Below, one piece after another: positions 8,951-19,171 of a DNA stretch of 64,000 nt (position 1 is the first letter of the stretch; each line of letters starts with the position of its first letter). The translations under genes were made by a program, and so were the position numbers. Below the pieces are notes generated by a model that did not search any database, was not told the origin of the DNA, and saw only the letters and a list, made by a program, of their open reading frames with translations. This stretch comes from an uncultured Bacteroidota bacterium (GTDB taxonomy: Bacteria > Bacteroidota > Bacteroidia > Flavobacteriales > Schleiferiaceae), in NCBI GenBank assembly GCA_913057235.1, contig CAJXNI010000010.1:33179-97178 (forward strand), in the 5' to 3' direction.

Positions 8951-9580
8951 ATGAAAAAATTGGCATGCCTATTAATGGTTGGCGCAGCATTAAGCCTAGG
9001 CGCTTGCGAAGAAGAGAGCAATGACGACAACTCCAATACTAACAATAATGGCGGGGGCGGAGGTGGCTCCGTTTCTGTGGAGAATAACACCGTAGTGGCT
9101 GGTTCGGATAAGGGAACGGTTACTAAGTATGCGGCCTCCATAGGTCAGGATGTGAATACAGGCGGGGCAGAATTTATTGAAATCTACTGTTATGACTCCA
9201 ATGCTTTGAGCTCAACCTCTGGCTTTCGCATGAATTTACATGAAATACCAGCGGCTAGTACTACTTTAAAATGGCAATCTTCTGGAAATGCCCCTGGGGC
9301 TATTGGGCCTGGCGAATTCATTGTTCAGATTAAAGTGGATGATCAATGGTGGTACGCGCCATTTACCAGTGATGGTTACGATATTACCGGTGGTGAAATG
9401 CAAGTAACGGTGAACGGAGATAAAATAACTTTTGCCTTTGAGGACACGGAGCTTGCAGATAACTTGATTATGCCAAATGTTACCGAACGCAGAGCCTGCG
9501 GAGGTAAGGTAACCATGCTTCTTAGTGAATTACAAGATTTACAGAATCGCCCTGTAGAAAATGACTTGGTAGATGAATAG
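8951..9580 (+). CDS. Lipoprotein of unknown function
   Basis: 209 aa. A signal peptide with lipobox (LSLGAC, Cys19) is followed by an Asn/Asp/Gly-rich linker including six Gly in a row, then a folded region of about 150 aa. I recognise no family. The linker type is usual for exported Bacteroidota lipoproteins. A strong bidirectional terminator follows and separates it from the convergent sdhB. Confidence 0.7.
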   Translation: MKKLACLLMVGAALSLGACEEESNDDNSNTNNNGGGGGGSVSVENNTVVAGSDKGTVTKYAASIGQDVNTGGAEFIEIYCYDSNALSSTSGFRMNLHEIPAASTTLKWQSSGNAPGAIGPGEFIVQIKVDDQWWYAPFTSDGYDITGGEMQVTVNGDKITFAFEDTELADNLIMPNVTERRACGGKVTMLLSELQDLQNRPVENDLVDE

Positions 9581-9600
9581 TTAATGGTTATTCAAGAGAA

Positions 9601-9630
9601 AGGCCCCTGAAAAACTTCAGGGGCCTTTTT
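9601..9630 (+). terminator. Bidirectional rho-independent terminator
   Basis: An 11-bp perfect stem (9601-9611 with 9616-9626) with a 4-nt loop runs into a T run. It lies between convergent genes and may also stop sdh transcription on the other strand. Confidence 0.85.
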
Positions 9631-9651
9631 ATTTAGAAGTGAATAGCGAAA

Positions 9652-10401
9652 TTAATCTGCGCTAATGCTCGCTTTAAGGTAGTCTCGTTTCATGCGGGCA
9701 ATATTCTCCAATGAAATTTCTTTAGGACATTCCTCAGAGCAGGCCCCTACGTTTGAGCAGTTGCCAAAACCTTCAATGTCCATCTGATTCACCATATTCA
9801 TAACCCGTTCGCTCGCTTCTACTTGCCCTTGAGGCAATAGCGAAAGCTGTGAAACCTTTGCCGATACAAAAAGCATGGCTGAAGCATTGGGACAGGCAGC
9901 CACACAGGCGCCACAGCCAATGCAGGTGGCCGCATTAAAAGCCTTGTCTGCATTTTCTTTTTTCACAGCAATGGCGTTGGCATCCAGCGTGTTACCAGAA
10001 GTATTGGTACTTACGTATCCACCGGCTTGAATAATGCGATCAAAAGCACCACGGTCTACCATAAGATCTTTAACTACGGGGAAACCTTTAGCGCGCCAAG
10101 GCTCAATGGTAATGGTGTCACCGTCCTTAAACTTACGCATGTGCAACTGACAGGTTGTGGTGGCCTTTTCTGGGCCATGCGGCTCTCCATTAATATACAT
10201 GCTGCACATTCCGCAAATACCCTCACGGCAGTCGTGGTCAAAAACAACCGGATCTATATTTTTTTCAATAAGCTCCTCATTAAGGCCATCTATCATTTCC
10301 AGAAAAGAGCTGTCTGGGCTCACGTCTTTCACTTGATAGGTTTCAAAAGAACCTTTGGCTTTTTCATTGGCCTGACGCCAAACTTTTAAAGTTAAATTCA
10401 T
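9652..10401 (-). CDS. sdhB: Succinate dehydrogenase/fumarate reductase iron-sulfur subunit
   Basis: 249 aa. All three Fe-S ligand groups are present: Cys58, 63, 66 and 84 for [2Fe-2S]; [12 protein letters not shown] (Cys160, 163, 166, 170); and the Cys215/221/225 group for the remaining [4Fe-4S] and [3Fe-4S] centres. The subunit passes electrons from the SdhA flavin to the membrane subunit SdhC. It is the last gene of sdhCAB, 20 bp after sdhA. Confidence 0.95.
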   Translation of the reverse strand: MNLTLKVWRQANEKAKGSFETYQVKDVSPDSSFLEMIDGLNEELIEKNIDPVVFDHDCREGICGMCSMYINGEPHGPEKATTTCQLHMRKFKDGDTITIEPWRAKGFPVVKDLMVDRGAFDRIIQAGGYVSTNTSGNTLDANAIAVKKENADKAFNAATCIGCGACVAACPNASAMLFVSAKVSQLSLLPQGQVEASERVMNMVNQMDIEGFGNCSNVGACSEECPKEISLENIARMKRDYLKASISAD

Positions 10402-10421
10402 AACACCAATAATTTTAAAGC

Positions 10422-12425
10422 TTATTTGTAGCTACGGGTTTTAAGTTCAACGTTTTCAAAAATGAGTTCTTCTTTGTGTAATTGGGCATCCTTTGGTTCA
10501 CCTTTAAATTCCCAAGCCGAGACAAAGGCAAACTCCTCATCTCTTCGTAGCGCTTCACCCTCTTCGGTTTGGTATTCTTCACGGAAGTGACCTCCAGCCG
10601 ACTCTTCCCTTTCCAAGGCATCTTTGCACATCAACTCACCTAATTCCATAAAGTCTGCCACCCGCAGCGCCTTATCCAACTCTGGGTTCATTTCATTTTT
10701 AGAACCAGGTACTTTCACATTGGCCCAAAATTCTTCGCGTAAAGCGCTAATCTCCTTCATGGCCTCCTTAAGACCTTGCGCGTTGCGGGCCATTCCGCAT
10801 TTATCCCACATGATTTTTCCCAATCTTTTGTGGAAATAATCTACGCTGTGGATCTTATTTTCATTGTTGAGCAAGCGCTCTATTTTGGCATTTACTTCTT
10901 TTTCGGCTTCCTCAAATTCGGGCGTGTTGGTATCTATGGCACCGGTTCTAATGTCGTCTGCCAGATAGTCCCCTACCGTGTAAGGAGCTACAAAATACCC
11001 ATCGGCTAAACCTTGCATTAAAGCCGAAGCCCCCAAGCGGTTAGCGCCATGGTCTGAGAAGTTGGCCTCGCCCAAGGCGTACAAGCCGGGAACGGAAGTC
11101 ATTAAGTTGTAGTCTACCCACAAGCCCCCCATGGTGTAGTGCACCGCGGGGAAAATCATCATGGGCGTTTGGTATGGGTTATCGTCTGTGATTTTCTCAT
11201 ACATCTCAAAGAGGTTACCGTATTTAGCGGCTACCACCTGAGTGCCCAACTCTTTAATCTCCGCAGCACTGGGGTTTTCAATACCCTTTACGTTTGCTTC
11301 GGTTTTACCATAACGCTCAATGGCCGCAGCAAAATCTAAATACACGGCCTGGCCTGTTTTATTTACGCCAAAGCCTTCATCACAGCGTTCTTTGGCCGCG
11401 CGTGAAGCTACATCGCGGGGCACCAGGTTACCAAAACTGGGGTATCTGCGTTCCAGGTAATAGTCTCTTTTTTCTTCGGGTAAATCAGTAGGTTTTAATT
11501 TTCCTTCCCGGATGGCTTCTGCATCCTTACGGTCTTTAGGCACCCAAATACGGCCGTCATTCCGCAATGATTCACTCATCAGCGTAAGCTTACTTTGGTG
11601 CTCACCTGAAACGGGAATGCAGGTAGGGTGAATTTGCGTAAAGCAAGGATTGGCCATTAAAGCTCCCTTGCGGTGGGCGCGCCAGGCCGCAGAGCCGTTA
11701 GAACCCATGGCATTGGTGCTGAGGAAAAACACGTTTCCGTAACCTCCAGAGCATAAAAGGACAGCATGCGCTCCATGCCGTTCTACTTCACCCGTCACTA
11801 AGTTTTTAGCAATAATTCCGCGGGCCTTACCGTCCACCTTTACAATATCCATCATTTCATGGCGGTTGTAAAGCTTTACTTTGCCCTTACTTATTTGGCG
11901 GCTCAAGGCCGAATAGGCGCCCAGTAACAACTGTTGACCGGTTTGACCTTTGGCATAAAACGTACGGCTCACTTGTACTCCGCCAAAAGAGCGGTTGTCT
12001 AATTGGCCGCCATAATCGCGGGCAAAAGGCACCCCTTGTGCTACGGCCTGGTCAATAATATTAGCCGATACTTCCGCTAAGCGGTAAACGTTGGCTTCGC
12101 GCGAACGGTAATCACCTCCTTTAATGGTATCGTAAAAAAGACGGTACACTGAGTCACCATCATTCTGATAATTTTTGGCAGCGTTAATACCACCCTGTGC
12201 GGCAATGGAGTGCGCTCTGCGCGGAGAATCCTGAAAGCAGAAGGCTTTAACGTTGTAGCCCATTTCGGCTAAAGAAGCCGCTGCTGAGCTTCCGGCTAGA
12301 CCGGTACCTACAACTATCACATCAATATTTCGCTTGTTGGCAGGGTTTACCAACTTAATGTTGCTTTTGTGGTTTTGCCACTTTTTTTCTAGAGGTCCTT
12401 CAGGTATTTTAGAATCAAGCTTCAT
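10422..12425 (-). CDS. sdhA: Succinate dehydrogenase/fumarate reductase flavoprotein subunit
   Basis: 667 aa. The N-terminal dinucleotide-binding motif [12 protein letters not shown] lies at residues 38-49. [11 protein letters not shown] at residues 72-82 includes the His that normally binds FAD covalently. A catalytic region with HPTCIP near residue 265 follows. The large size and a three-gene cluster with one cytochrome b subunit match the B-type (Wolinella/Bacillus-like) complexes of Bacteroidota, which oxidise succinate with menaquinone. Gaps of 11 and 20 bp to its neighbours indicate one operon. Confidence 0.95.
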   Translation of the reverse strand: MKLDSKIPEGPLEKKWQNHKSNIKLVNPANKRNIDVIVVGTGLAGSSAAASLAEMGYNVKAFCFQDSPRRAHSIAAQGGINAAKNYQNDGDSVYRLFYDTIKGGDYRSREANVYRLAEVSANIIDQAVAQGVPFARDYGGQLDNRSFGGVQVSRTFYAKGQTGQQLLLGAYSALSRQISKGKVKLYNRHEMMDIVKVDGKARGIIAKNLVTGEVERHGAHAVLLCSGGYGNVFFLSTNAMGSNGSAAWRAHRKGALMANPCFTQIHPTCIPVSGEHQSKLTLMSESLRNDGRIWVPKDRKDAEAIREGKLKPTDLPEEKRDYYLERRYPSFGNLVPRDVASRAAKERCDEGFGVNKTGQAVYLDFAAAIERYGKTEANVKGIENPSAAEIKELGTQVVAAKYGNLFEMYEKITDDNPYQTPMMIFPAVHYTMGGLWVDYNLMTSVPGLYALGEANFSDHGANRLGASALMQGLADGYFVAPYTVGDYLADDIRTGAIDTNTPEFEEAEKEVNAKIERLLNNENKIHSVDYFHKRLGKIMWDKCGMARNAQGLKEAMKEISALREEFWANVKVPGSKNEMNPELDKALRVADFMELGELMCKDALEREESAGGHFREEYQTEEGEALRRDEEFAFVSAWEFKGEPKDAQLHKEELIFENVELKTRSYK

Positions 12426-12436
12426 AAATCGTTCTA

Positions 12437-13111
12437 TTATAAGTGGTTAATATAGTGGTACAGAGCAATGAAAATAAAACCGCCCGGTACAGCAATGGAA
12501 TAAATTTTACCCAGTTTTTCAACTATGGGTGTGTACTTGCTGTGGCGCCAGCCCATGCTCTGAAAAGAGGACTGAAAGCCATGCAAAAGGTGCAATGCTA
12601 AAAAAACAAAGGCCAAAACGTACACACCTACCCGCCACGGATTTTCAAACATGTGTAACAGCTCGGGGTAATATCTGTTCGGATCTTCAGGTTTGAATTC
12701 AATGTACTTGTACACCATCTCGGGCACCCAAAAGTCATTGAAGTGAAAACCCAAAAAGAAAAGGATAAACAGGCCGCTAAAAATCATGTTACGGCTGGTC
12801 CAGCTAGAATGGGCAGAGCCGTTGTACTGGGCATATTTAACGGGCCTGGCGCTGCGGTTACGGGCCGTAAGAATAAAGCCCATTACAAAGTGAAACACCA
12901 CACCAAACATTAAAACCGGCTGCAGTAAAAACTGTACTACCGGGTTGGTGCCCATAAAATGAGAAAGCTCGTTGAAAACTTCGGCACTTATAACCGAAGA
13001 AAAGTTGATGGTTAGGTGTTGAACCAAAAACACCATTAAAAATAGTGCGGAAAGGGCCATGGCCACTTTGCGCGCTATGGAGGTATTGATTAAACCGGAT
13101 TTTTTTGCCAT
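12437..13111 (-). CDS. sdhC: Succinate dehydrogenase cytochrome b subunit
   Basis: 224 aa with about five membrane helices, as in di-haem B-type cytochrome b subunits. His residues such as those in [27 protein letters not shown] and ALHLLHGF are candidate haem ligands. It anchors SdhAB to the inner face of the membrane and reduces or oxidises quinone. It is the first gene of sdhCAB; the start is ATG at 13111 with a promoter-like element 50-60 bp upstream. Confidence 0.92.
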   Translation of the reverse strand: MAKKSGLINTSIARKVAMALSALFLMVFLVQHLTINFSSVISAEVFNELSHFMGTNPVVQFLLQPVLMFGVVFHFVMGFILTARNRSARPVKYAQYNGSAHSSWTSRNMIFSGLFILFFLGFHFNDFWVPEMVYKYIEFKPEDPNRYYPELLHMFENPWRVGVYVLAFVFLALHLLHGFQSSFQSMGWRHSKYTPIVEKLGKIYSIAVPGGFIFIALYHYINHL

Positions 13112-13164
13112 GAATAGTTTCTGTTTACGGATTTTACAAAATTACGTGGATGATAACGGAACCT

Positions 13165-13198
13165 CAAAAGTAGCAGCAATTTAGAACCATTAAACAAA
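13165..13198 (-). promoter_or_regulatory. Promoter of sdhCAB
   Basis: On the minus strand TACTTTTG (13172-13165) matches TAnnTTTG exactly, and a TTTG lies 22 bp upstream (13198-13195). This is a good Bacteroidota promoter, about 54 bp before sdhC. Confidence 0.55.
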
Positions 13199-13234
13199 AA
13201 GTTACTCCTATCCCGCTTGACGGTTGCTAATTTT

Positions 13235-13242
13235 TAAGTTTG
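13235..13242 (+). promoter_or_regulatory. -7 element (TAAGTTTG) upstream of pepP
   Basis: Exact TAnnTTTG match 23 bp before the pepP ATG. A TTGA at 13217-13220 is a possible -33 element with a short spacer. Confidence 0.5.
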
Positions 13243-13265
13243 TGCCTCAATATTAAAATTTTAAC

Positions 13266-14555
13266 ATGAGATACGAGCCCATTGATTCCAAACTTTTTGT
13301 AACCAATAGAAAGCGGTTCACCCAAGAATTGCCAAAGGGGGCCCTGGCGGTTTTTAACGCCAATGATATTTTACCTAGCAATGCCGATGGAACTTTAAAG
13401 TTTATTCAGAATAAGGACTTATTTCACCTATCGGGTGTGGATCAGGAAGAAACAATTCTTGTGCTTTTTCCAGACGCTTACAAACCTGAGCACCGCGAGA
13501 TTTTATTTGTGGCGGAAACCAATGATCATATTGCCCGTTGGGAGGGAGCCAAACTAGACAAGCAGCAAGCTACGCAGGTTAGCGGAGTACAAAGTGTGTT
13601 TTGGCTAAAAGACTTTGAGCTCATCTTTAAAGATTTAATGAGCCAGGCACAGCAGGTTTATTTAAACACCAATGAGCATTTACGGGCTAAAGCCGAAGTA
13701 GAAACGCGTGACGACCGCTTTAGAAAATGGTGTTTGGAAAAATATCCGCTCCACACCTACCAACGCAGTGCCCCCATAATGCATAAACTCAGAGCCATTA
13801 AAATGCCTGAAGAAGTAGAGCAGCTGCAAAAGGCTTGCGACCTAAACACCCAGGCTTTTAAAAGGGTGCTTAAGTTTATGAAACCGGGCGTTAAGGAGTA
13901 TGAGCTAGAGGCAGAGTTTTTACATGAGTACGTAAGCCATGGCTCACCGGGTTTTAGCTATGAGCCTATTGTGGCTTCGGGTGCTAACGCCTGTGTATTG
14001 CATTACGTAGAAAATAATGACGTTTGCAATGATGGTGATTTGGTACTTTTTGACTGCGGATGCTGGTACGCCAATTACGCCAGTGATGTAACCCGCTGCT
14101 TTCCGGTAAACGGCAAATTTACCGAGCGCCAAAAGCAACTTTACAATGCCGTACTGCGGGTGCAAAAAGCCTCATTAGCTATGCTACGCCCGGGCAACCA
14201 GCTGCATGAATACCACAAAGAGGTGGGTAATCTAATGACCGATGAACTCTTACAGCTGGGCCTTTTGGATAAAACCGATGTGAAAAATCAGGACCCTAAT
14301 TGGCCGGCCTATAAAAAATACTTCATGCACGGTACCTCACACTACATTGGTTTAGATGTGCACGATTCTGGCCTTTGGACCGAGAAAATGGAGGTGGGTA
14401 ATGCCTTTACCTGTGAGCCTGGATTGTACCTGCCTGAAGAAGGCATTGGTATTCGAATTGAGGATGACATAGTAATTGGCGAAAAGGAAAACCTAAACAT
14501 GACCGCCAATATTCCCAAAGAAGTGGAAGAGATTGAAGATTTTATGAATAGCTAA
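13266..14555 (+). CDS. pepP: Xaa-Pro aminopeptidase (aminopeptidase P)
   Basis: 429 aa with an N-terminal aminopeptidase-P domain and a C-terminal pita-bread metallopeptidase domain. The dinuclear metal ligands are visible: Asp263 (LFDCGCW), Asp274 (ASDVTR), His355 (FMHGTSHYIG), the Glu of TCEPGLYL and the Glu of IRIEDDI. It removes N-terminal residues preceding proline in the cytoplasm. A terminator follows at once, so it is probably monocistronic. Confidence 0.93.
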   Translation: MRYEPIDSKLFVTNRKRFTQELPKGALAVFNANDILPSNADGTLKFIQNKDLFHLSGVDQEETILVLFPDAYKPEHREILFVAETNDHIARWEGAKLDKQQATQVSGVQSVFWLKDFELIFKDLMSQAQQVYLNTNEHLRAKAEVETRDDRFRKWCLEKYPLHTYQRSAPIMHKLRAIKMPEEVEQLQKACDLNTQAFKRVLKFMKPGVKEYELEAEFLHEYVSHGSPGFSYEPIVASGANACVLHYVENNDVCNDGDLVLFDCGCWYANYASDVTRCFPVNGKFTERQKQLYNAVLRVQKASLAMLRPGNQLHEYHKEVGNLMTDELLQLGLLDKTDVKNQDPNWPAYKKYFMHGTSHYIGLDVHDSGLWTEKMEVGNAFTCEPGLYLPEEGIGIRIEDDIVIGEKENLNMTANIPKEVEEIEDFMNS

Positions 14556-14581
14556 GCGCACTCCTTACCAATAAAACACTG

Positions 14582-14612
14582 ACTCCCGGAGTTTTCACTT
14601 CGGGAGTTTTTA
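14582..14612 (+). terminator. Rho-independent terminator after pepP
   Basis: A 7-bp stem ACTCCCG (14582-14588) with CGGGAGT (14601-14607) runs into a T run. Confidence 0.75.
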
Positions 14613-14642
14613 TCGCTTTTTTGGCTTAGACAAACTACCAAC

Positions 14643-15434
14643 TTGCAGTCTTTAATTTTCACCCATAAAAATGCCCGTTTCTCAGCGGTAGATTCTGGAA
14701 AAGGCGTGGCCTTGATTTTTTTGCATGGCTTTTTAGAGTCTAAAAACATGTGGCTTCCGCTGATGGCGGAGCTGCCTAAAAAGTACCGCTGCCTGGCGCT
14801 GGATTTACCGGGCCACGGAGAAAGTGAGAATTTGGGCTATGTGCACACCATGGAAGAAATGGCCGAGGTGCTGCGCAGCCTCCTGCGCACTCAAAAATTA
14901 CGGAAGGTGGTTTTAATTGGCCACTCTATGGGCGGGTACGTGGCTTTGGCTTTTGCCGAAAAATATCCGGACCTGGTGAAAGGTCTGGTATTGCTCAATT
15001 CATCGGCCCGAGCGGACAGCGAGGAGCGTAAAGAAAACCGCGACAAAGCCATTGCTCTGGTAAAGCGTCAGCACAAGCGTTACATACGGCAAGCCATTCC
15101 TTTACTTTTTAGACCCAAAAACCGCAGCAAACTGCGTGATGCGGTAAACGCAGCAAAAGAAGAGGCCTTGCAAACTTCTAAGCAAGGCATTGTGGCCGCG
15201 CTAGAGGGGATGAAGCAACGGCCAGACCGTGAAGTTCTTTTGCATTTTGGCGCCTTTCCCTGTTACCTTATTGCCGGAAAAAATGATCCGGTAATTCCCT
15301 TTGAGATCAGTAAAGAGCAAGTGAATTTTAGTCAGCTCCGCCATTTGTACTTAGAGAATGGCCACATGAGTCACTTAGAGGACTTTGAGCCTATGAAGCA
15401 AGGGTTGCTTCAATTTCTGGCTGAGGTAAGCTAG
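14643..15434 (+). CDS. Alpha/beta-fold hydrolase
   Basis: 263 aa. The nucleophile elbow GHSMGG lies near residues 98-103, the oxyanion-type motif LHGFLE near 28-33, and a late acid/His pair (KNDPVIP and GHMSHLED) completes the triad. The substrate cannot be told; the fold covers esterases, lipases and haloperoxidase-like enzymes. The start is TTG at 14643, the only start that keeps the N-terminal strand before LHGF. The last four bases overlap the stop of the convergent giant gene. Confidence 0.8.
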   Translation: MQSLIFTHKNARFSAVDSGKGVALIFLHGFLESKNMWLPLMAELPKKYRCLALDLPGHGESENLGYVHTMEEMAEVLRSLLRTQKLRKVVLIGHSMGGYVALAFAEKYPDLVKGLVLLNSSARADSEERKENRDKAIALVKRQHKRYIRQAIPLLFRPKNRSKLRDAVNAAKEEALQTSKQGIVAALEGMKQRPDREVLLHFGAFPCYLIAGKNDPVIPFEISKEQVNFSQLRHLYLENGHMSHLEDFEPMKQGLLQFLAEVS

Positions 15435-18400
15435 CGAATGAGCGTAAAAAACCCCTTTTCTTCCCGAAACTGCTCTACGCCATAGATGCGCCATTTGTAC
15501 TGCATATGGTAGAGGTACACCCCGTTGGGCATTAGCTCCCCATTAGCCCGGCCATCCCAAGGTTTATCAGGGTTGTTACTTTGGTATACCTGTTGACCCC
15601 AACGGCTGTAAATCCGCCATTCAAAGTCTATAAAATCGCAGGAGTGCACTACTGGGTACACATCATTGAGGCCGTCATTATTAGGGCTAAAGGCTTTGGC
15701 CATAAAAACCGGGCACTCACAATTAGAAATATCTACGGCATAAGTACGGGTACTTTCACCGCAAAGGTTATTGATGATCACGGGTATTTCTCCGCCTGTG
15801 GTAACAGGGTACATGGCTTCAGTGCTGCCATTAGGCCATTGGTATTGGTAGGGTTTGTCGCTTAGGTCAAGCCAGAGTGTGTCGCCATTGCAGAGTAGTT
15901 TATTCAGGGTTGTATCGCTCAGACTCTCGTGCAAGTATACCGCCACACTATCGTAAAACACTCCGCAGCGGTTACGGCTGCGCGCCCAAAAAATACCGCT
16001 TCTGCGGATGGTGCGCAACTTAGTGGCCTGGCGATTTTCCCAGGTAACTGGGTGCGGAATTTGACGCAGATCCAGTACTAAAGGCACAAGCTCACAAATG
16101 CTGGTGTCTTCTGGCAGGTTAAATTCAATGGGGTAATGCGGGAGCAACCTAAAGGTATCCGTATAGCTAAAACACTGATTGCTAACGGTAAGCCAATAGG
16201 TGCCGGGCGAATTAAACTGTGCAAAGGGAGTGCGGGCGCCATTGCTCCACAGATATTCCTTCATTTGGGGTGGCCCATTTAGGGTTAGCGAGTCGCCTTC
16301 AAAGCAAATGGCGGTATCCGGCAGGTTAAAGACCGGAGTGTCTTGGACTTCTACAAAAACGGTATCTCTAAAAGTGCCGCAGAGATTGGTGGCTCTAAAG
16401 CTGTAATAGCCCGTGGAGTTGACTAAAAGGGTGGTGTCCTGGCTGCCCGTAGACCAGCGTATTTGGGCTCCCGGGGCATGTGGGTCTATTCTGTAATTCT
16501 GGCCGGCACAAATAATTGTATCGGCCGGAAGGCCAAAATCAAAGAAGGGATATTGCGGAATCACCTGCACGGTATCGGTTAAGGTACCGCAATCATTGGT
16601 AATGGTAACCCAATACTGGCCAGGCTGCGTAACCAAAACACTTTGGGTGGTATCTCCGGTATTCCACTGATATCGGCTACCTGGGTTTTGGGCATTCAGG
16701 TAAAAGAAATTGCTGGCGCAATACTCTACACTGGTGCCCAGTACTGCCTTGGGCGGCCCGGTTATGAGCACCACAATGGTATCTCTAACGGTGCCACAGG
16801 CATTAGTGAGGCGCACGGAGTAGGTACCCGAACTGCTTACTAAATACGTTTGGCTGCGTAAACCGTCTTGCCAGCGGTATTCTGCGGTGGGAAAGCTGCC
16901 AGCGTCCAGAAGCAGCGTTCCTTCGCAAAAAATAGTGTCGGCTCCTAAATCTATAGCGGGTAAGGGTTGATGTACTTCTACAAAAGCCGAGTCTCGGATG
17001 GTGCGGCACCTGGAAGTAATATCTACAAAGTACCACCCGGTTTGGCTTACGGTGAGTGTAGCGGTGGTGTCTCCGGTGTTCCACTCATATTGGATGGCCT
17101 GCGGCTGAGAGGCATCCAGGGTAACGGAACCGCCAATGCAGAAAGCAGCATTGGATACTTTGGCTACAGGTGCCGTAAAGAACTGTACGTTTAAGGTATC
17201 TTCTTGAATGCCACAGTGGCTTTCGGTTCTAAAGATGTAACTACCTGGGCCGCTAATGAAGGCAAAGGGAAACGGTAGTTCCTGCCCATTTAAGTAATTG
17301 GTATAGCCTCGTTGTGAAGGCAGGGTGATGAGGAGGGAATCACCAAAACATAAAACCGTGTCTCGCGGGATGTTTTGCGCAACCGGATTAATTTCTTCTA
17401 CCCGTAGAGTGTCATAGATGGTGTCACAGCGGTTGTAAATTTGAATCCAATACGTGCCGGTGTCGCGGGCTACCAGCGTGTCAGCTGTGGTGTTATCGCT
17501 CCAGAGGTAATTAACGTTTTGCTGGCTGTAGGCTCTAATCACCAAATCCAGGTTGCGGCATTTATAGAGCACACTGTCTGTAAATTCTTTGGGCACGTCA
17601 TATACGGTAACATTTACGGTGTCGTAAACCGTGTCGCAGGTATTAAAAGCCGTTACCCAATATTGCCCGGTGGTGCGCGGTATTAGAGTATCGCCACCTG
17701 TACCTACATTCCAAATGGCAGAGTCAGTGCTGTTACTCCAGTTGGGAATTATTAAGTAAAGGGGAACACTGTCACAAAATGCGGTATCGCTAAAATTCAG
17801 ATTTATGGGGCTATCGGGCCGTACGTAAAAATCAAAGGTATCACTCCCACAGCTGTTGCTGATGTACACCCACTCCCAACCGGTGGTGTTGTAGGTGGTC
17901 ACTTGCTGGGTGCTGTTATTACTCCAGAGATACTGGCTGCTTGGGCCCCAATATCCAGCATCTACGGTGCCCGGTGTATTTTGGCAGTAGCCTACAGTAT
18001 CCAACTCGGGCATGGGCGGATTTTTAATAGTAATGTACACGCTGTCTTGGCCATTGCTGCAAGGGGTGCTTACCTGCACGGAATACCATCCTGAAGCTTC
18101 AACCGTGATGCTTTGCGTGGTTTTCCCGTTGCTCCACTGGTAGGTACTCCCCGGATTACCGGCATTTAAGACAGCAAAAGAACACACCGTAGTATCAGGC
18201 CCCAGGTTTACGTTTACTGCGTTGCGGTGGGCTGCCACAAATGTCTTTTGCAAAGTGCCACAGGGGTGTGTAACCGTAACTGAGTAAGTGCCTGGCTGGC
18301 TGGTTGAAAACTGAGGTCCGCTATTGGTGCTGTTACTCCACTGGTAAGTTCCCACCATCTGGCCTCGCAAATTCAGCGTGCTGCCTGGGCAAAAATAGGC

Positions 18401-19126
18401 TGTATCGGGTATACCCAAATCCAAATCTGAAACATGCTGTACGTAAACTGTGTCGTAAAATGTACCGCAGGGGTTGGTGACTTTTACCCAATAGTTGCCA
18501 GAGCTACTGACAATTATACTGCGGTTACGACTGTTATTGCTCCATAAAAAAATACCATTTACATTATTGGGTACACTCAGGGTAACGGGTCCACTTGAGC
18601 AGGGAAACAAATCGGGACCTAAACTCACACCGTTAGCGCCTGTACCGGCCACCACCTGCACGGTGTCTGAAAAAGTACCACAGGCATTGGTCAATTGCAC
18701 CCAATAAGTACCGGGGGTAGTCACGTTTAAGTTGGGGGTAGTATCTGTGGTGTTCCAAAGGTACTGCGTACCGGGGGTGGCTGGGGCCGAAAGCGTTACA
18801 GCGCTGCCACAAAGAGTTCGGGTACTGGGCAGGTTCAGGTTTACCGGTTGGTGCGCATACACCTGCACCGTATCCAGAGTGTAGCCACAATTATTGGTCA
18901 CTTTCACCCAGTAAGTTCCTGTGGTGGTTACGGTTAAGGTAGGCCCCGTTGAATTGTCACTCCACAGATAGGTGCTATTGGGATAGGTTGCGTTTAGTAC
19001 TAAAGAGTTGCCCTGGCAAAAAGTAACTACATTTCCCAAATTCACTACTGGCTTACATTGACTGTAGCCTATTGAAACTAGGAATGCAAGCACCAAGGTG
19101 GCACCGTATTTTTTGCAGAGCAACAT
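15431..19126 (-). CDS. Giant 16-repeat secreted protein with type B T9SS (gliding-associated) C-terminal domain, paralogue 1
   Basis: 1231 aa. A signal peptide (to about residue 22) is followed by 16 degenerate Ig/PKD-like repeats of about 70 aa. Each carries a core like YLWSNGDTT, then GTYWVxVTNxCGxxxDTV. The last 85 residues form the gliding-motility-associated (CHU_C) domain: AFSPNNDGLNDVY, RWGQQVYQS, WDGRANG and a final FTLIR. This domain is a type IX secretion signal, so the protein is expected at or beyond the cell surface, probably as an adhesin or surface fibre (inference). Paired Cys in each repeat suggest one disulfide per unit. Paralogues lie at 19172 and 24135. Confidence 0.88.
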   Translation of the reverse strand: MLLCKKYGATLVLAFLVSIGYSQCKPVVNLGNVVTFCQGNSLVLNATYPNSTYLWSDNSTGPTLTVTTTGTYWVKVTNNCGYTLDTVQVYAHQPVNLNLPSTRTLCGSAVTLSAPATPGTQYLWNTTDTTPNLNVTTPGTYWVQLTNACGTFSDTVQVVAGTGANGVSLGPDLFPCSSGPVTLSVPNNVNGIFLWSNNSRNRSIIVSSSGNYWVKVTNPCGTFYDTVYVQHVSDLDLGIPDTAYFCPGSTLNLRGQMVGTYQWSNSTNSGPQFSTSQPGTYSVTVTHPCGTLQKTFVAAHRNAVNVNLGPDTTVCSFAVLNAGNPGSTYQWSNGKTTQSITVEASGWYSVQVSTPCSNGQDSVYITIKNPPMPELDTVGYCQNTPGTVDAGYWGPSSQYLWSNNSTQQVTTYNTTGWEWVYISNSCGSDTFDFYVRPDSPINLNFSDTAFCDSVPLYLIIPNWSNSTDSAIWNVGTGGDTLIPRTTGQYWVTAFNTCDTVYDTVNVTVYDVPKEFTDSVLYKCRNLDLVIRAYSQQNVNYLWSDNTTADTLVARDTGTYWIQIYNRCDTIYDTLRVEEINPVAQNIPRDTVLCFGDSLLITLPSQRGYTNYLNGQELPFPFAFISGPGSYIFRTESHCGIQEDTLNVQFFTAPVAKVSNAAFCIGGSVTLDASQPQAIQYEWNTGDTTATLTVSQTGWYFVDITSRCRTIRDSAFVEVHQPLPAIDLGADTIFCEGTLLLDAGSFPTAEYRWQDGLRSQTYLVSSSGTYSVRLTNACGTVRDTIVVLITGPPKAVLGTSVEYCASNFFYLNAQNPGSRYQWNTGDTTQSVLVTQPGQYWVTITNDCGTLTDTVQVIPQYPFFDFGLPADTIICAGQNYRIDPHAPGAQIRWSTGSQDTTLLVNSTGYYSFRATNLCGTFRDTVFVEVQDTPVFNLPDTAICFEGDSLTLNGPPQMKEYLWSNGARTPFAQFNSPGTYWLTVSNQCFSYTDTFRLLPHYPIEFNLPEDTSICELVPLVLDLRQIPHPVTWENRQATKLRTIRRSGIFWARSRNRCGVFYDSVAVYLHESLSDTTLNKLLCNGDTLWLDLSDKPYQYQWPNGSTEAMYPVTTGGEIPVIINNLCGESTRTYAVDISNCECPVFMAKAFSPNNDGLNDVYPVVHSCDFIDFEWRIYSRWGQQVYQSNNPDKPWDGRANGELMPNGVYLYHMQYKWRIYGVEQFREEKGFFTLIR

Positions 19127-19131
19127 TCTAT

Positions 19132-19139
19132 CAAAAGTA
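19132..19139 (-). promoter_or_regulatory. -7 element adjoining the start codon of paralogue 1
   Basis: TACTTTTG on the minus strand, an exact TAnnTTTG match, ends 6 bp before the ATG. Transcription would begin at or almost at the start codon, giving a leaderless or nearly leaderless mRNA. Confidence 0.45.
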
Positions 19140-19171
19140 CGAAAAGTTTTAACTGTTTGATTCAGTTACAC